A DNA stretch of 64,000 bases, from assembly GCF_013166655.1 (NCBI RefSeq), contig NZ_JABKCA010000019.1, positions 1 through 64,000 of the forward strand. The letters are read 5' to 3'. The notes beneath the pieces are model-generated. The model did not search any database, had not been told where the DNA came from, and was given only the letters and a program-made list of their open reading frames with translations. The DNA comes from Lentimicrobium sp. L6 (GTDB lineage Bacteria; Bacteroidota; Bacteroidia; Bacteroidales; UBA12170). Within the stretch, counting starts at the first letter, position 1; the number at the start of each line of letters is the position of its first letter. Both the position numbers and the translations under genes were made by a program. Positions 9,361 to 18,675 of this stretch are shown here, piece by piece.

Positions 9361-10206
9361 ATGGGTTCATTAATCAGCGACATCCTCTCCTATCTTTGGC
9401 AAGTGGTATTAACTACTGTTACACAAGTTTTTATTCTATTAGGTCCACTTCTTTTATTAGCGTATATCATGCATTTAGTAGCCAAGAAAAATGAAAAACT
9501 CAGTTATAGAGTTATGGGAAGAAAACTATATTTATATGGATTTGCCTGGCTAGGAACTTCTATTCATGAATTGGGCCATGCTTTTTTCGCTAAAATATTC
9601 CGTCATAAAATCACCGACATGGCGCTATTCACTCCCAATTCAGAAGATGGAAATCTAGGACATGTAAATCATTCTTTTAATCCCATGAGCACCTATCAAA
9701 GAATTGGTAATTTCTTTATCGGAATAGGCCCAATTCTTTTTGGAGTTATCCTTTTATACTTCATGAGCTGGCTACTTTTTGGTTTTGGGTTCTCCAAAAT
9801 GGCTGTATATGAAATTCAAGCAGACTCGTTCTTTAGCTTCTCCAACTTTACTGGACTTTTTGCCAATACTTGGGATAATATTGTTATTTACTTGAGTTTA
9901 GCATTTGGGCCATCCTCCAGTTTTCTTAAAGTATTATTGCTTATCTATTTCCTTTATGCCATTGGCTCTTCTATCACATTAAGCCCATCAGATATCAAAG
10001 GAAGCCAAGGTGGTTTTATCTATTTTGTGTTGGCTTTATTTATTTTCAACCTTTTCTCCTCTTGGATTGGTGACTTTATGCTGTGGTTGCTTTTAGACTC
10101 ATTTATGCTTTTCTTCAGCTTCTATTTTCTAATGATACTTAGTATCATTATCAATTTAACATTTGTTGGAATTCTATCTATTTTCGCTAAAGTATTGAAT
10201 AAGTAG
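9361..10206 (+). CDS. Integral membrane protein with M50-like HExxH motif
   Basis: The 281-aa protein has roughly six to seven hydrophobic segments. A membrane-proximal HELGH motif (residues 69-73, SIHELGHAFFAKIF) is typical of M50 site-2-type zinc peptidases and related M48/M50-like membrane proteins. A second conserved-looking stretch follows: NHSFNPMSTYQRIGNFFIG, then IGPILFGV. The usual M50 NxxPxPxxDG motif is not obvious, so peptidase activity is likely but unproved. It stands between the GNAT gene and the metal-efflux operon. Confidence 0.6.
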   Translation: MGSLISDILSYLWQVVLTTVTQVFILLGPLLLLAYIMHLVAKKNEKLSYRVMGRKLYLYGFAWLGTSIHELGHAFFAKIFRHKITDMALFTPNSEDGNLGHVNHSFNPMSTYQRIGNFFIGIGPILFGVILLYFMSWLLFGFGFSKMAVYEIQADSFFSFSNFTGLFANTWDNIVIYLSLAFGPSSSFLKVLLLIYFLYAIGSSITLSPSDIKGSQGGFIYFVLALFIFNLFSSWIGDFMLWLLLDSFMLFFSFYFLMILSIIINLTFVGILSIFAKVLNK

Positions 10207-10282
10207 ATCACCTGATTTCTGTATTTTATAATATTTGACCCAATTTTAACCTAAAATTAAGTCTTCTTTTGAAGAGAATAAT

Positions 10283-10290
10283 TACTTTTG
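10283..10290 (+). promoter_or_regulatory. -7 box of the metal-efflux operon
   Basis: TACTTTTG matches TAnnTTTG and lies 14 bp before ATG 10305. It overlaps a possible TTG start at 10269, which argues that translation begins at 10305. No convincing -33 box is seen. Confidence 0.4.
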
Positions 10291-10304
10291 CTAAAATTTA
10301 TAAA

Positions 10305-10736
10305 ATGAAAAAGAGTTTAGCCATCGTACTTCTTCTTTTAGCCAATATTACATTATTGGTTCACGCGGCTATTCCTCACCATTATCATGAAGGTGATTTT
10401 TGTTATATAAGCACTTCTTGCGAAGATGAATGTGATAGCCACGAAAACCATAATCACCAAAAACATGAACATCATGAAGAAAATGGTAACATGCAGTGTG
10501 AACTAAATTCAATAGTTATCATTCCAAACAATATCAATCCAAGACAAGAGGTTGCCATATTAGAATTAAACCATTTACCATTGGCTAATTTCAGTCTAAC
10601 TTCTCAATTAAATAACTTACCAGAAACTTACTTCAATCAAAGAGATCTCAAATCTCAAATCCCTTTAAAGCTTTCGCTTTATCATATTTTCATAAATTAC
10701 AGTGCAGGTCTTCGCGGCCCTCCTTCTTTTGTTTAA
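10305..10736 (+). CDS. Small His-rich exported protein, first gene of the metal-efflux operon
   Basis: I start it at ATG 10305 (MKKSLAIVLLLLANITLLVH), giving 143 aa with a signal segment. An in-frame TTG at 10269 overlaps the promoter box. The mature N-terminus is packed with possible metal ligands (HHYHEGDFCYISTSCEDECD and then HENHNHQKHEHHEENG), and the C-terminus ends in AGLRGPPSFV. Similar small proteins often precede CusB/CusA-type pumps in Bacteroidota; this is context knowledge. It probably binds metal in the periplasm and may hand it to the adaptor encoded next. The family is not named with certainty. Confidence 0.7.
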   Translation: MKKSLAIVLLLLANITLLVHAAIPHHYHEGDFCYISTSCEDECDSHENHNHQKHEHHEENGNMQCELNSIVIIPNNINPRQEVAILELNHLPLANFSLTSQLNNLPETYFNQRDLKSQIPLKLSLYHIFINYSAGLRGPPSFV

Positions 10737-10820
10737 ATCATAACAATCTTAATTTCAATTATTTAAAAAATTTGTTTTTTTTTAAATGGTTTATCAATGA
10801 TTTTATTTAAACAAAATAAT

Positions 10821-12698
10821 ATGAATTATAGAATATATTTAATGGTAGCAACGATGCTTATTTTCGTGGCCTGCAAAAACAATTCCTCTCAAAATAACAC
10901 TACAGAACATGAACATGTAGCTGGAGTAACACACGATCATGAACAAACAAATGTGCACCAACACAAAGAAGGTGAAGAATGCAATCATGACCAAGCAGAG
11001 AAACACACCCATGCAGCTGAAGAAAATCACAAGCATGACCATAAAAGTGAACATCAACATCAAAAGGGTGAAGAATGTAATCATGAACATGCAGAAGAAC
11101 AAGCCCATCAAGCTATAGAATCGCATCATCATAATCACATTAACGGACATCAGCATGGAGAAAACGGGGAGCATCAAAAACCTCAAAATCAAATTATAGA
11201 AAGAAATCCAGAGAAAGTATTAATTCTAAAGTCAGAAGCAGCTCATGATCATGCAGCTGAAACAGCAAATTCTGGTGGACATGCCCATGATGAAGTAAAA
11301 TATCAAATCACAGCTTATTCTAATGAATTTGAATTATTTGCTGAAACAGACCCTTTTTCCAATGAAGGAAGCTCTTCTATTTTAGCACATTTCACATGGC
11401 TCGATGATTTTTCTCCTCTACAAAATGCTCGTATAAAAGCAGAAATAAACACAAATGGACAAATATCTCAGGATATTCAAACCCAAATGTTAAGACCCGG
11501 AATATATCGATTCAATATTCAAGCAAAAAAAGCTGGAGATGCTATATTAAGCTTCCATATTGAAACCAAAAATGGAGTTTACAGTATGTATATCCCGGAG
11601 ATAAAAGTATTCGCCGATGCGCATGCTGCCATGCATTGGGATGCTCCAGAAGCCAACACAACTAATACAACTTCTTTTACCAAAGAACAATCTTGGAAAG
11701 TAGCCTTTGGAACTGAAAGAGTAGGAATTCAGCCTTTCGGAAAAACCATAAAAACTACAGCATTAACAAAACCATGTGTGGCTGGCGAAGCCATTATCTC
11801 TTCTAAATCAAATGGAATTGTTGATTTGCAATCCAATCATATTACTGAAGGAATGCAAGTGAAGAAAGGTCAAAAGCTTTTCGTCATATCTGGAAGCGAT
11901 TTAGCCAACGATAATTCCTCCGTTCGCTATGTGGAAGCCAAGAATAACTATGAAAAAGCAGTTTCTAATTTTGAAAGAATAATGGAATTAGAGAAAGATA
12001 AGATTGTGACTTCAAAAGAAGTATTGGAAGCCAAAAATGAATTCGAAAACACCAAGGTCATTTTTGATAACCTACAAGCCAACTTTAGCTTGCAAGGCCA
12101 AAGCATCACCTCTCCAATCGATGGTTATATCAATAATTTAAGAGTGAGTAATGGTGAATATGTAGAAGCAGGTTATCCTCTATTGGCCATCACAAAAAAT
12201 CAACGATTGATTTTAAATGCCGATGTACAGCAAAAATATGCTGCTATCCTTCCTCAAATTTATACAGCGAATATTAAAAACATCTATAATAACAATACTT
12301 ATAGTTTGGAGGAGCTTAATGGACATATATTATCCTATGGAAAAACCACCAACAGCAATAATTACCTCATTCCCATATCTATAGAAATTGACAATACAGA
12401 TGATTTTGTGGCAGGAGGCTTTGTAGAATTATACCTAAAATATCAGGGTAATGAGTCCTACTTGAACGTTCCTAATTCAGCCTTATTAGAAGAACAAGGA
12501 AATTTCTTTGTCTATGTGCAAGTCCATCCGGAGTTATTCGAAAAAAGAGAGGTTTTTATAGGAGCTAGCGATGGCGAAAGAACAGAAATCCTTAAAGGGC
12601 TTTCGGCCCATGAAAGAATAGTAAGCAAAGGTGCCATCCTCATTAAATTGGCTCAAGCTACTGGTGGATTAGATGCTCATTCAGGTCACGTACATTAA
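10821..12698 (+). CDS. RND efflux periplasmic adaptor (CusB-like) lipoprotein with a His-rich N-terminal tail
   Basis: Start chosen at ATG 10821 (MNYRIYLMVATMLIFVACKN), which gives a lipobox with Cys; an upstream in-frame ATG at 10797 exists. Residues about 25-120 form a His/Glu/Cys-rich tail with roughly 24 His, followed by a beta domain and a classic membrane-fusion core: the lipoyl/biotinyl half (SKSNGIVDLQSNHITEGMQV), a coiled-coil hairpin (about 370-415) and SPIDGYINNLRVSNGEYV. It links the inner-membrane pump to the outer-membrane channel and may load metal. It is followed after 11 bp by the pump gene. Total length is 625 aa, far above the usual 400, because of the tail and the extra N-terminal domain. 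Confidence 0.88.
   Translation: MNYRIYLMVATMLIFVACKNNSSQNNTTEHEHVAGVTHDHEQTNVHQHKEGEECNHDQAEKHTHAAEENHKHDHKSEHQHQKGEECNHEHAEEQAHQAIESHHHNHINGHQHGENGEHQKPQNQIIERNPEKVLILKSEAAHDHAAETANSGGHAHDEVKYQITAYSNEFELFAETDPFSNEGSSSILAHFTWLDDFSPLQNARIKAEINTNGQISQDIQTQMLRPGIYRFNIQAKKAGDAILSFHIETKNGVYSMYIPEIKVFADAHAAMHWDAPEANTTNTTSFTKEQSWKVAFGTERVGIQPFGKTIKTTALTKPCVAGEAIISSKSNGIVDLQSNHITEGMQVKKGQKLFVISGSDLANDNSSVRYVEAKNNYEKAVSNFERIMELEKDKIVTSKEVLEAKNEFENTKVIFDNLQANFSLQGQSITSPIDGYINNLRVSNGEYVEAGYPLLAITKNQRLILNADVQQKYAAILPQIYTANIKNIYNNNTYSLEELNGHILSYGKTTNSNNYLIPISIEIDNTDDFVAGGFVELYLKYQGNESYLNVPNSALLEEQGNFFVYVQVHPELFEKREVFIGASDGERTEILKGLSAHERIVSKGAILIKLAQATGGLDAHSGHVH
10956..11147 (+). repeat. Two tandem 96-bp (32-residue) metal-ligand repeats inside the adaptor gene
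   Basis: Copy 1 (10956-11051) and copy 2 (11052-11147) both start His-Gln-His and share GEECNH followed by His-rich spacing. The DNA is clearly similar (GGTGAAGAATG, then AATCATGA in both), so the tail grew by in-frame duplication. Confidence 0.75.
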
Positions 12699-12709
12699 AA
12701 TAGAGTCTT

Positions 12710-15700
12710 ATGTTGAATCAATTGATAAAATTCTCGCTACAGAATAAGTATATTATTCTGTTTAGCTCTGTTTTTCTTCTCATCATTGGAACGCGTACAG
12801 CTACCCAAATGGATGTAGATGTATTTCCCGACCTCACTGCACCCACTGTTGTCGTAATGACCGATGCCCATGGAATGGCTTCTGAGGAGGTCGAAAGATT
12901 AGTGACCTATCCTATAGAAACAGCAGTAAATGGAGCCACTGATGTCAGACGAGTTCGCTCTGCTTCTTCACAAGGATATTCCTTTGTTTGGGTAGAATTT
13001 GATTGGGGTACGGATATTTACAAAGCCCGACAAATCGTTAGCGAAAAGCTCATTACCGTGACTACCCAAATGCCGCTGGGCGTTGGGCAGCCTATTTTGG
13101 CCCCACAATCCAGTGTGATGGGTGAGATATTCTTCGTTGGTATGCAGGCAGATAGTACTTCTATGATGGACTTAAGAACCATTGCCGAATGGAATGTAAA
13201 ACCACTCATTCTAGCTACTGGAGGCGTTTCTCAAGTAACCATTATTGGCGGTGACTTTAAGCAGTATCACGTTCTAGCCAATGCCGACAAATTGAAGTTC
13301 TATGGCGTTTCACTTAATGAATTAGCTGAAGTTTGCCAAAGCATTTCTCAAAATTCTACCGGTGGAGTTCTTCGTCAATATGGTAATGAATATGCCATTA
13401 GAGGAATTGGAAGAACTTCTGATATTGATGATTTGGCCAATACCTATATCAAATCGGAGAATGGGAAACCCATTAGAATTAGAGATGTTGCAGATGTAGA
13501 AATTGCACCTGCTGTAAAAATGGGTTATGCTTCTCGTAATGCCGAACGCGCTATTATCTTGTCCATCTCTAAACAACCCGGAACCAATACCTTAGAAATT
13601 ACCGAAAGGATTGAGTCCAATCTTGCCGAATTACAAAAATCGATGCCAGCAGATGTGATTTTAGATACTAAAATCTTCCGTCAAGCCGATTTCATAGAAA
13701 CTTCTGTAAATAATGTTCAACGTGCTTTATTAGAAGGCGGTATATTCGTTATTATCATCCTCTTTGTGTTCTTGGGAAGTTTTAGAACCACATTAATATC
13801 TCTATTGGCCATCCCCATTTCATTATTGAGTGCTATATTGGTTATGAAATATTTAGGTTTGAATATCAATACCATGAGTTTAGGGGGAATGGCAATCGCT
13901 ATTGGTTCTCTGGTGGATGATGCTATTATTGATGTGGAGAATGTTTATAAACGGCTTCGGGAAAACCATCTCAAACCTAAAGAAGAACAAGAATCTTCAT
14001 TTACAGTGGTTTTTGAAGCTTCCAAAGAAATACGTTCTTCTATCTTTAATGCTACCCTTATTATTATGGTGGCTTTTGTTCCCTTATTCTTTTTAAGTGG
14101 AATGGAAGGAAGAATGCTACAACCTCTAGGAATTTCATTTATCATTTCCCTATTTGCCTCTCTTATTGTGGCCATGACTTTAACGCCATTACTCTCCAAA
14201 CTTCTTTTGAGCAATGAAAAATACTTAGACAAGAATAAGAAAGAAAAATGGATCGTTAGAATACTAAGCGAAAGGTATGGAAGTGCTTTAGCTTGGTCGC
14301 TCACCCATAAAAAGTGGGTTCTCATACCTACTCTGATTTTATTCATCATATCATTATATGTATTTTCTGGATTGGGAAGAAGTTTTCTTCCGGAGTTTAA
14401 CGAAGGCTCATTAACCTTATCTGTTGTCAATCAGCCAGGTACTTCTTTAGAGGAGACCCATAAGATTGGTAATCTAGTAGAGACTGAATTATTGGCCATT
14501 CCAGAAATATTTAGCACAGCCAGAAGAACAGGTCGAGGAGAGTTGGACGAGCATTCACAATCCACAAACAGTGCTGAAATTGATGTGAATTTTGACTTAT
14601 TAGAAAGAAGTCAAGAAGAATTTATGGCAGATGTGAGAGAAACACTGGCCCATATCCCAGGCATCGCCTTTACGGTGGGCCAACCACTTGGTCATAGAAT
14701 AGATCATATGCTTTCCGGCACTAGAGCCAATATTGCCATTAAACTGTTTGGAACCGACTTAAACAAAATGTTCATGATCGGAAACCAGATTAAAGCTTCC
14801 ATCATTGACATAGAAGGATTAGTGGATGTAAATGTGGATCAACAGATTGAAGTGCCTCAAATTCAGATTAGAGCCCATAGAGAAATGCTGGCTCATTATG
14901 GCATTAGTTTGGCTCACTTTAATGAGTTTGTCGACATAGCTTTTAATGGGGAGAAGATGGCGGATATCTATGAAGGACAAATGAGCTTCGATTTGGTTTT
15001 AAAACTCAATAAAGATTATAGCCAAAGTATAGATGGAATTAAATCAGCTTTAATAGAAACTTATGATGGTAAAAAAGTTCCTCTGGAGCAGGTTGCAGAA
15101 ATTTTATCTGTTTCGGGGCCTAGTTCTATTAGCAGAGAGAATGTACAGAGAAAGATAGTAATTTCTGCTAACGTTGCAGAAAGAGATCTTCGTTCTGTGG
15201 TAGAAGAAATTCAAAGGAATATTGATAGAGATATCACTTTACCAGAAGCATATAGGTTAGAATATGGTGGTCAGTTTGAAAGTGAAGCCAAAGCTTCTCG
15301 TACGCTCCTACTTACTTCTGCCCTCGCCTTGCTGATTATTTTCTTATTGCTATTCCAAGAATTTAAAAACTTCAGATTAGCCGGTATCATCCTCCTCAAT
15401 TTACCTTTAGCGTTGATCGGTGGAGTATTCTCCATTTATTTTACTTCGGGTATTTTGAGTATTCCAGCCATTATTGGATTTATCACCTTATTTGGAATTG
15501 CGACCAGAAATGGAATACTGTTAATTTCCAATTACCAAAAGCTTCAAGCTTCAGGAATGAAAAGATATGAAAGGGTTTTAAAAGGTTCTACCGACCGATT
15601 GAATGCCATCTTGATGACTGCATTAACGGCTGCTCTCGCTCTTATTCCTTTGGCTATGAATGGTGATTTATCGGGCAATGAAATTCAGAGCCCTATGGCA

Positions 15701-15811
15701 AAAGTGATTTTGGGAGGCTTATTAACATCCACCCTATTAAACATCTTTGTGGTACCTATTATTTATAGCAGCTTAAAAGATAAAAGTATCATTAAAAAGG
15801 AGAAAATATGA
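12710..15811 (+). CDS. Heavy-metal efflux RND pump (CusA/CzcA family)
   Basis: The 1033-aa protein has the complete RND topology: TM1 at the N-terminus, a large periplasmic loop (DVFPDLTAPTVVVMTDAHGM opens the porter domain), TM2-6 with the proton-relay helix GSLVDDAIIDVENVYKRL, a second porter loop (LPEFNEGSLTLSVVNQPGTS) and TM7-12 (FGIATRNGILLISNYQKL). The acidic pair in TM4 and the lack of a drug-pump signature place it in the HME subfamily. The metal (Cu/Ag or Zn/Co/Cd) cannot be fixed, because no clear methionine triad was located by eye. The final ATGA overlaps the start of the TolC-like gene, so translation is probably coupled. Confidence 0.93.
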   Translation: MLNQLIKFSLQNKYIILFSSVFLLIIGTRTATQMDVDVFPDLTAPTVVVMTDAHGMASEEVERLVTYPIETAVNGATDVRRVRSASSQGYSFVWVEFDWGTDIYKARQIVSEKLITVTTQMPLGVGQPILAPQSSVMGEIFFVGMQADSTSMMDLRTIAEWNVKPLILATGGVSQVTIIGGDFKQYHVLANADKLKFYGVSLNELAEVCQSISQNSTGGVLRQYGNEYAIRGIGRTSDIDDLANTYIKSENGKPIRIRDVADVEIAPAVKMGYASRNAERAIILSISKQPGTNTLEITERIESNLAELQKSMPADVILDTKIFRQADFIETSVNNVQRALLEGGIFVIIILFVFLGSFRTTLISLLAIPISLLSAILVMKYLGLNINTMSLGGMAIAIGSLVDDAIIDVENVYKRLRENHLKPKEEQESSFTVVFEASKEIRSSIFNATLIIMVAFVPLFFLSGMEGRMLQPLGISFIISLFASLIVAMTLTPLLSKLLLSNEKYLDKNKKEKWIVRILSERYGSALAWSLTHKKWVLIPTLILFIISLYVFSGLGRSFLPEFNEGSLTLSVVNQPGTSLEETHKIGNLVETELLAIPEIFSTARRTGRGELDEHSQSTNSAEIDVNFDLLERSQEEFMADVRETLAHIPGIAFTVGQPLGHRIDHMLSGTRANIAIKLFGTDLNKMFMIGNQIKASIIDIEGLVDVNVDQQIEVPQIQIRAHREMLAHYGISLAHFNEFVDIAFNGEKMADIYEGQMSFDLVLKLNKDYSQSIDGIKSALIETYDGKKVPLEQVAEILSVSGPSSISRENVQRKIVISANVAERDLRSVVEEIQRNIDRDITLPEAYRLEYGGQFESEAKASRTLLLTSALALLIIFLLLFQEFKNFRLAGIILLNLPLALIGGVFSIYFTSGILSIPAIIGFITLFGIATRNGILLISNYQKLQASGMKRYERVLKGSTDRLNAILMTALTAALALIPLAMNGDLSGNEIQSPMAKVILGGLLTSTLLNIFVVPIIYSSLKDKSIIKKEKI

Positions 15812-16980
15812 AAAAGATAATCATCAGTTTTATGATGCTCATGTTGGCTTATCCATTATTTGCTCAGGATATAGCTAGGCTTTTGGCAGAAATAGAACAA
15901 AATAATACCAAGCTTACTGCACTTAAAAAAGCTAATGAAGCAGAAAGATTAGAAAACAGAACCGGAATCTATTTAGAAAATCCAGAATTTGAATTTCATT
16001 ACTTATGGGGAAACCCAACGAGCATGGGACAAAGAACAGATATTTCTATCAAGCAATCTTTTGATTTCCCTACCGTGTATGGACATCAAAATAAGATTTC
16101 CGATTTGAAGAATGAACAAATAGAACTCAAATATATTAAAGAGCAAAAAGCCATTATTCTTCAAGCTAAGCAAATACTTTTTCAACTGGTTTTTCATAAT
16201 GCTCAACAAGAACAATTAGCAGAAAGACTAAAGCATGCGCAAAGTATTGCTTCCTCTTATCAAGCTAAATTTAAAGTAGGCGAATGCAATGTGCTTGAGT
16301 ATAACAAATCACAGTTGAGTTTATTAAACCTTCAAAAAGAATCGGAATCTGTAAAGATTGAAAAAGAAAGCTTATTGGCAGAACTGAGGAGTCTTAATGG
16401 AGGAAAAGAAATCGTCTTCGAAAATTCGTCTTACGAGCTGGTGAGTTTACCCTCTGACTTTGAACAATGGTATTTAGTAGCGGAATCTAATAATCCATTG
16501 CTGAATTGGTTTAAACAAGAAGTAGAATTGAGTCAAAGACAAGAAAAACTGAGTAAAGCCATGAGCTTACCCAAACTCAATGCAGGTTATATGAGTGAAA
16601 AAGCGGGTGGACAACAATTCCAAGGCTTAATTGTGGGGGTATCTATTCCACTGTGGGAAAATAAAAACACGGTAAAATACGCCAAAGCCAATACCGATGC
16701 TATGCAAAGCTATGCTGTGGATAATAAAATCGTTTTCTATAATCACCTGATGAGTTTATATGAAAAGGCTAAAAGCTTGCAATTGAATACCGAGGATTAT
16801 CGTGTTCAATTAAGCAAATATGAGCATTCTCAATTACTAAAGAAAGCTCTAGATAAAGGACAAATCACCCTTATCGATTATATGCTGGAGTTGTCTATTT
16901 ATTATACCAGTCAGAATAATTTATTAGAAATGGAGAGAGATTTGAACTTGTGTTTAGCTGAGCTTTATCAGTTTATGTAG
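15808..16980 (+). CDS. TolC-family outer-membrane channel of the metal-efflux system
   Basis: The 390-aa protein has a signal peptide (ending PLFAQ) and two repeated helical segments typical of OEP/TolC proteins (ALKKANEAERLENRTGIYLE; NPLLNWFKQEVELSQRQEKL). The conserved middle phrase SLPKLNAGYMSEK sits at the barrel entry. It starts inside the stop of the pump gene, so the four-gene set (small His-rich protein, adaptor, pump, channel) forms one operon spanning all envelope layers. An AAGGAG sequence precedes the ATG, but it is also coding for the pump C-terminus. Confidence 0.9.
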   Translation: MKKIIISFMMLMLAYPLFAQDIARLLAEIEQNNTKLTALKKANEAERLENRTGIYLENPEFEFHYLWGNPTSMGQRTDISIKQSFDFPTVYGHQNKISDLKNEQIELKYIKEQKAIILQAKQILFQLVFHNAQQEQLAERLKHAQSIASSYQAKFKVGECNVLEYNKSQLSLLNLQKESESVKIEKESLLAELRSLNGGKEIVFENSSYELVSLPSDFEQWYLVAESNNPLLNWFKQEVELSQRQEKLSKAMSLPKLNAGYMSEKAGGQQFQGLIVGVSIPLWENKNTVKYAKANTDAMQSYAVDNKIVFYNHLMSLYEKAKSLQLNTEDYRVQLSKYEHSQLLKKALDKGQITLIDYMLELSIYYTSQNNLLEMERDLNLCLAELYQFM

Positions 16981-17026
16981 AATTATAATCCAATAAATCG
17001 ATAGACATTTGACTAGTCAATTTTAA

Positions 17027-17187
17027 ACAAGAGGCTGTCCAAAAAGGTACTGCATTAGGAATTCAATGACTTTTTTGCCCCGACCCAGAAGGGAGAAGTC
17101 ATTGAATTTCAGGCTCCCTTTAGGAAATGGGGCAATCCTGAAATTCAATCATTAAGGCTTAATATCACTTTTTGGACAGCTCCTTGT
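17027..17187. repeat. 161-bp inverted-repeat element with three mutually exclusive stem arms
   Basis: Outer ends ACAAGAGGCTGTCCAAAAAG and its near-complement CTTTTTGGACAGCTCCTTGT form imperfect terminal repeats (about 19 of 23 match). Inside, arm 1 (17060-17072, AATTCAATGACTT) pairs perfectly with 17096-17108. Part of the same middle arm (17101-17113, ATTGAATTTCAGG) also pairs perfectly with 17137-17149. No ORF and no clear target duplication were found. It resembles a MITE or a mobile hairpin unit and may terminate transcription after the efflux operon. Confidence 0.65.
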
Positions 17188-17415
17188 TGCATAAGCTCAT
17201 ACTGCATTAAAATATTCCTTACGAATCAGTCTAAATCAAATTATTTTAGAATACCTATTTTTCAATCTAATAGTTTTGCTAAACCTTTTCCCTCACTTCC
17301 CTTGGGCTTGGGACAATCAGGAAAAATCAAACATATTATTTCTTACAAATTAACAAGGTATTTTCTAGTCAAGTTTCTAAGATTCTTTTAATTTAGCATT
17401 TCGAAAACATCTCCT

Positions 17416-18657
17416 ATGGCAAAAAGAAAAAAAAATAAAGGGAAAGTCATTCAAATGCTATCCCCTGAAAACTATATCAAGCAAAAAGCTAGAGCATTAC
17501 CTATTCAAGAATGTTGGATTAATTCTTTGTGGAAAGATGAAGGTCTGGCTCAGACATTAGTTGCACGAATTCATAGCAATGGCCATTTTACGGTCGGTAT
17601 GTATTTAGTCGATTTAAAATGCTTAGGCATTAAAGATGCTATGTACTTCTTTAATATGGATATTAGAGAATATCAAGAGCTTTTAAATAAGATGAAGGAT
17701 AATATGCCAATGGAACTTGTTGAATATAACCTAGTTCATAATATTATATTTGCTGGAGAAGAATATGCTCAAGATCTAGGATTCGAGCCTCATAAAGACT
17801 TTAGAATAGCAGAATACATCCTTGAAGAGGACACTGATGATATTGAATTGCTTGACATTGAATGTGGTCGTCACGGGAAACCTTTTTATATCCGTGGACC
17901 TTATGAAACTGACCTTCAAGTCCTCCAAATAATAGCTCAATTAACAAAAAGCGTGGGCATTGGAAATTTCGAAATTGCTAATTCTGATTTCAATGACTTA
18001 AATCATGACTTCGAAGAGGATTCCGACCTTGATGAGGAAAGAAGCCCTTATTCAGAAAAAGACATCAAAGAAAGTAAAACCTTTCAATTTAAAATTCAAA
18101 TTCAAGGAATAACGAAACCTCCTGTTTGGCGGAGAGTAAAGATACCTAGTTATTATACTTTTGAGGATATGCACGAAATCATCCAATATGCTTTTGGTTG
18201 GGAATCTTATCATATGTATAGCTTTTCTCCAACAGGTTATGGCTCCTATCCAGTGATACAAGAAATTAAGGAAGTAATTGAAGATTTTAGCTTCTCTGAT
18301 TTTGACGATCCAATAGATGCCGAAGAAACTATACTATCAGAAATCTTTGTAGAAGAAGGGCAAAAATACACCTATATCTACGATTTTGGCGATGACTGGA
18401 TTCATAAAATCACCCTTGAGAAAATCATAGAAGAAGCCTCAGAAAAACCGGTATGCTTAGCAGGAAAAGGAAAATGTCCTCCGGAAGATTGCGGTGGAAT
18501 TTGGGGCTATGAACAATTGAAAGAAACCCTTAGTGACAAAAGCCACCCTGAATATGAAGAATATAAAGAATGGCTTGGCTTAGAAGACGGTGAAGAATGG
18601 GATGCCAAAGAGTTTAATTTAAAAGAAGCCCAGGAAGATTTTGAGGATATTTATTGA
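17416..18657 (+). CDS. Protein with plasmid pRiA4b ORF-3-like domain
   Basis: The 413-aa protein begins with a basic segment (MAKRKKNKGKVIQML) and an N-terminal domain of about 190 residues that I do not recognise. The C-terminal half (about 215-400) has the pRiA4b ORF-3 pattern: FQFKIQIQGITKPPVWRRVK, the IIQYAFGWESYHMYSF segment, YIYDFGDDWIHKITLE and the Cys/Gly-rich stretch CPPEDCGGIWGYEQLKETL. The biochemical role of this domain is unknown. It is followed after 18 bp by another uncharacterised gene and probably forms a two-gene operon. The protein is very acidic around 200-225. Confidence 0.75.
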   Translation: MAKRKKNKGKVIQMLSPENYIKQKARALPIQECWINSLWKDEGLAQTLVARIHSNGHFTVGMYLVDLKCLGIKDAMYFFNMDIREYQELLNKMKDNMPMELVEYNLVHNIIFAGEEYAQDLGFEPHKDFRIAEYILEEDTDDIELLDIECGRHGKPFYIRGPYETDLQVLQIIAQLTKSVGIGNFEIANSDFNDLNHDFEEDSDLDEERSPYSEKDIKESKTFQFKIQIQGITKPPVWRRVKIPSYYTFEDMHEIIQYAFGWESYHMYSFSPTGYGSYPVIQEIKEVIEDFSFSDFDDPIDAEETILSEIFVEEGQKYTYIYDFGDDWIHKITLEKIIEEASEKPVCLAGKGKCPPEDCGGIWGYEQLKETLSDKSHPEYEEYKEWLGLEDGEEWDAKEFNLKEAQEDFEDIY

Positions 18658-18675
18658 TAGTGAAGAGATATTGAA

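Noticed and set aside
10956-11147. Possible CRISPR-like tandem repeat
   Set aside because: Only two in-frame units with no spacers; it is a coding repeat.
10839-11192. Minus-strand 117-aa Met/Phe-rich ORF
   Set aside because: It is the antisense of the His-codon-rich adaptor tail; CAT/ATG complementarity creates the apparent Met-rich protein.
15796-15807. AAGGAG before the TolC-like gene as an unusual SD
   Set aside because: It is also the Lys-Glu-Lys coding end of the pump gene, so selection as an SD cannot be claimed.
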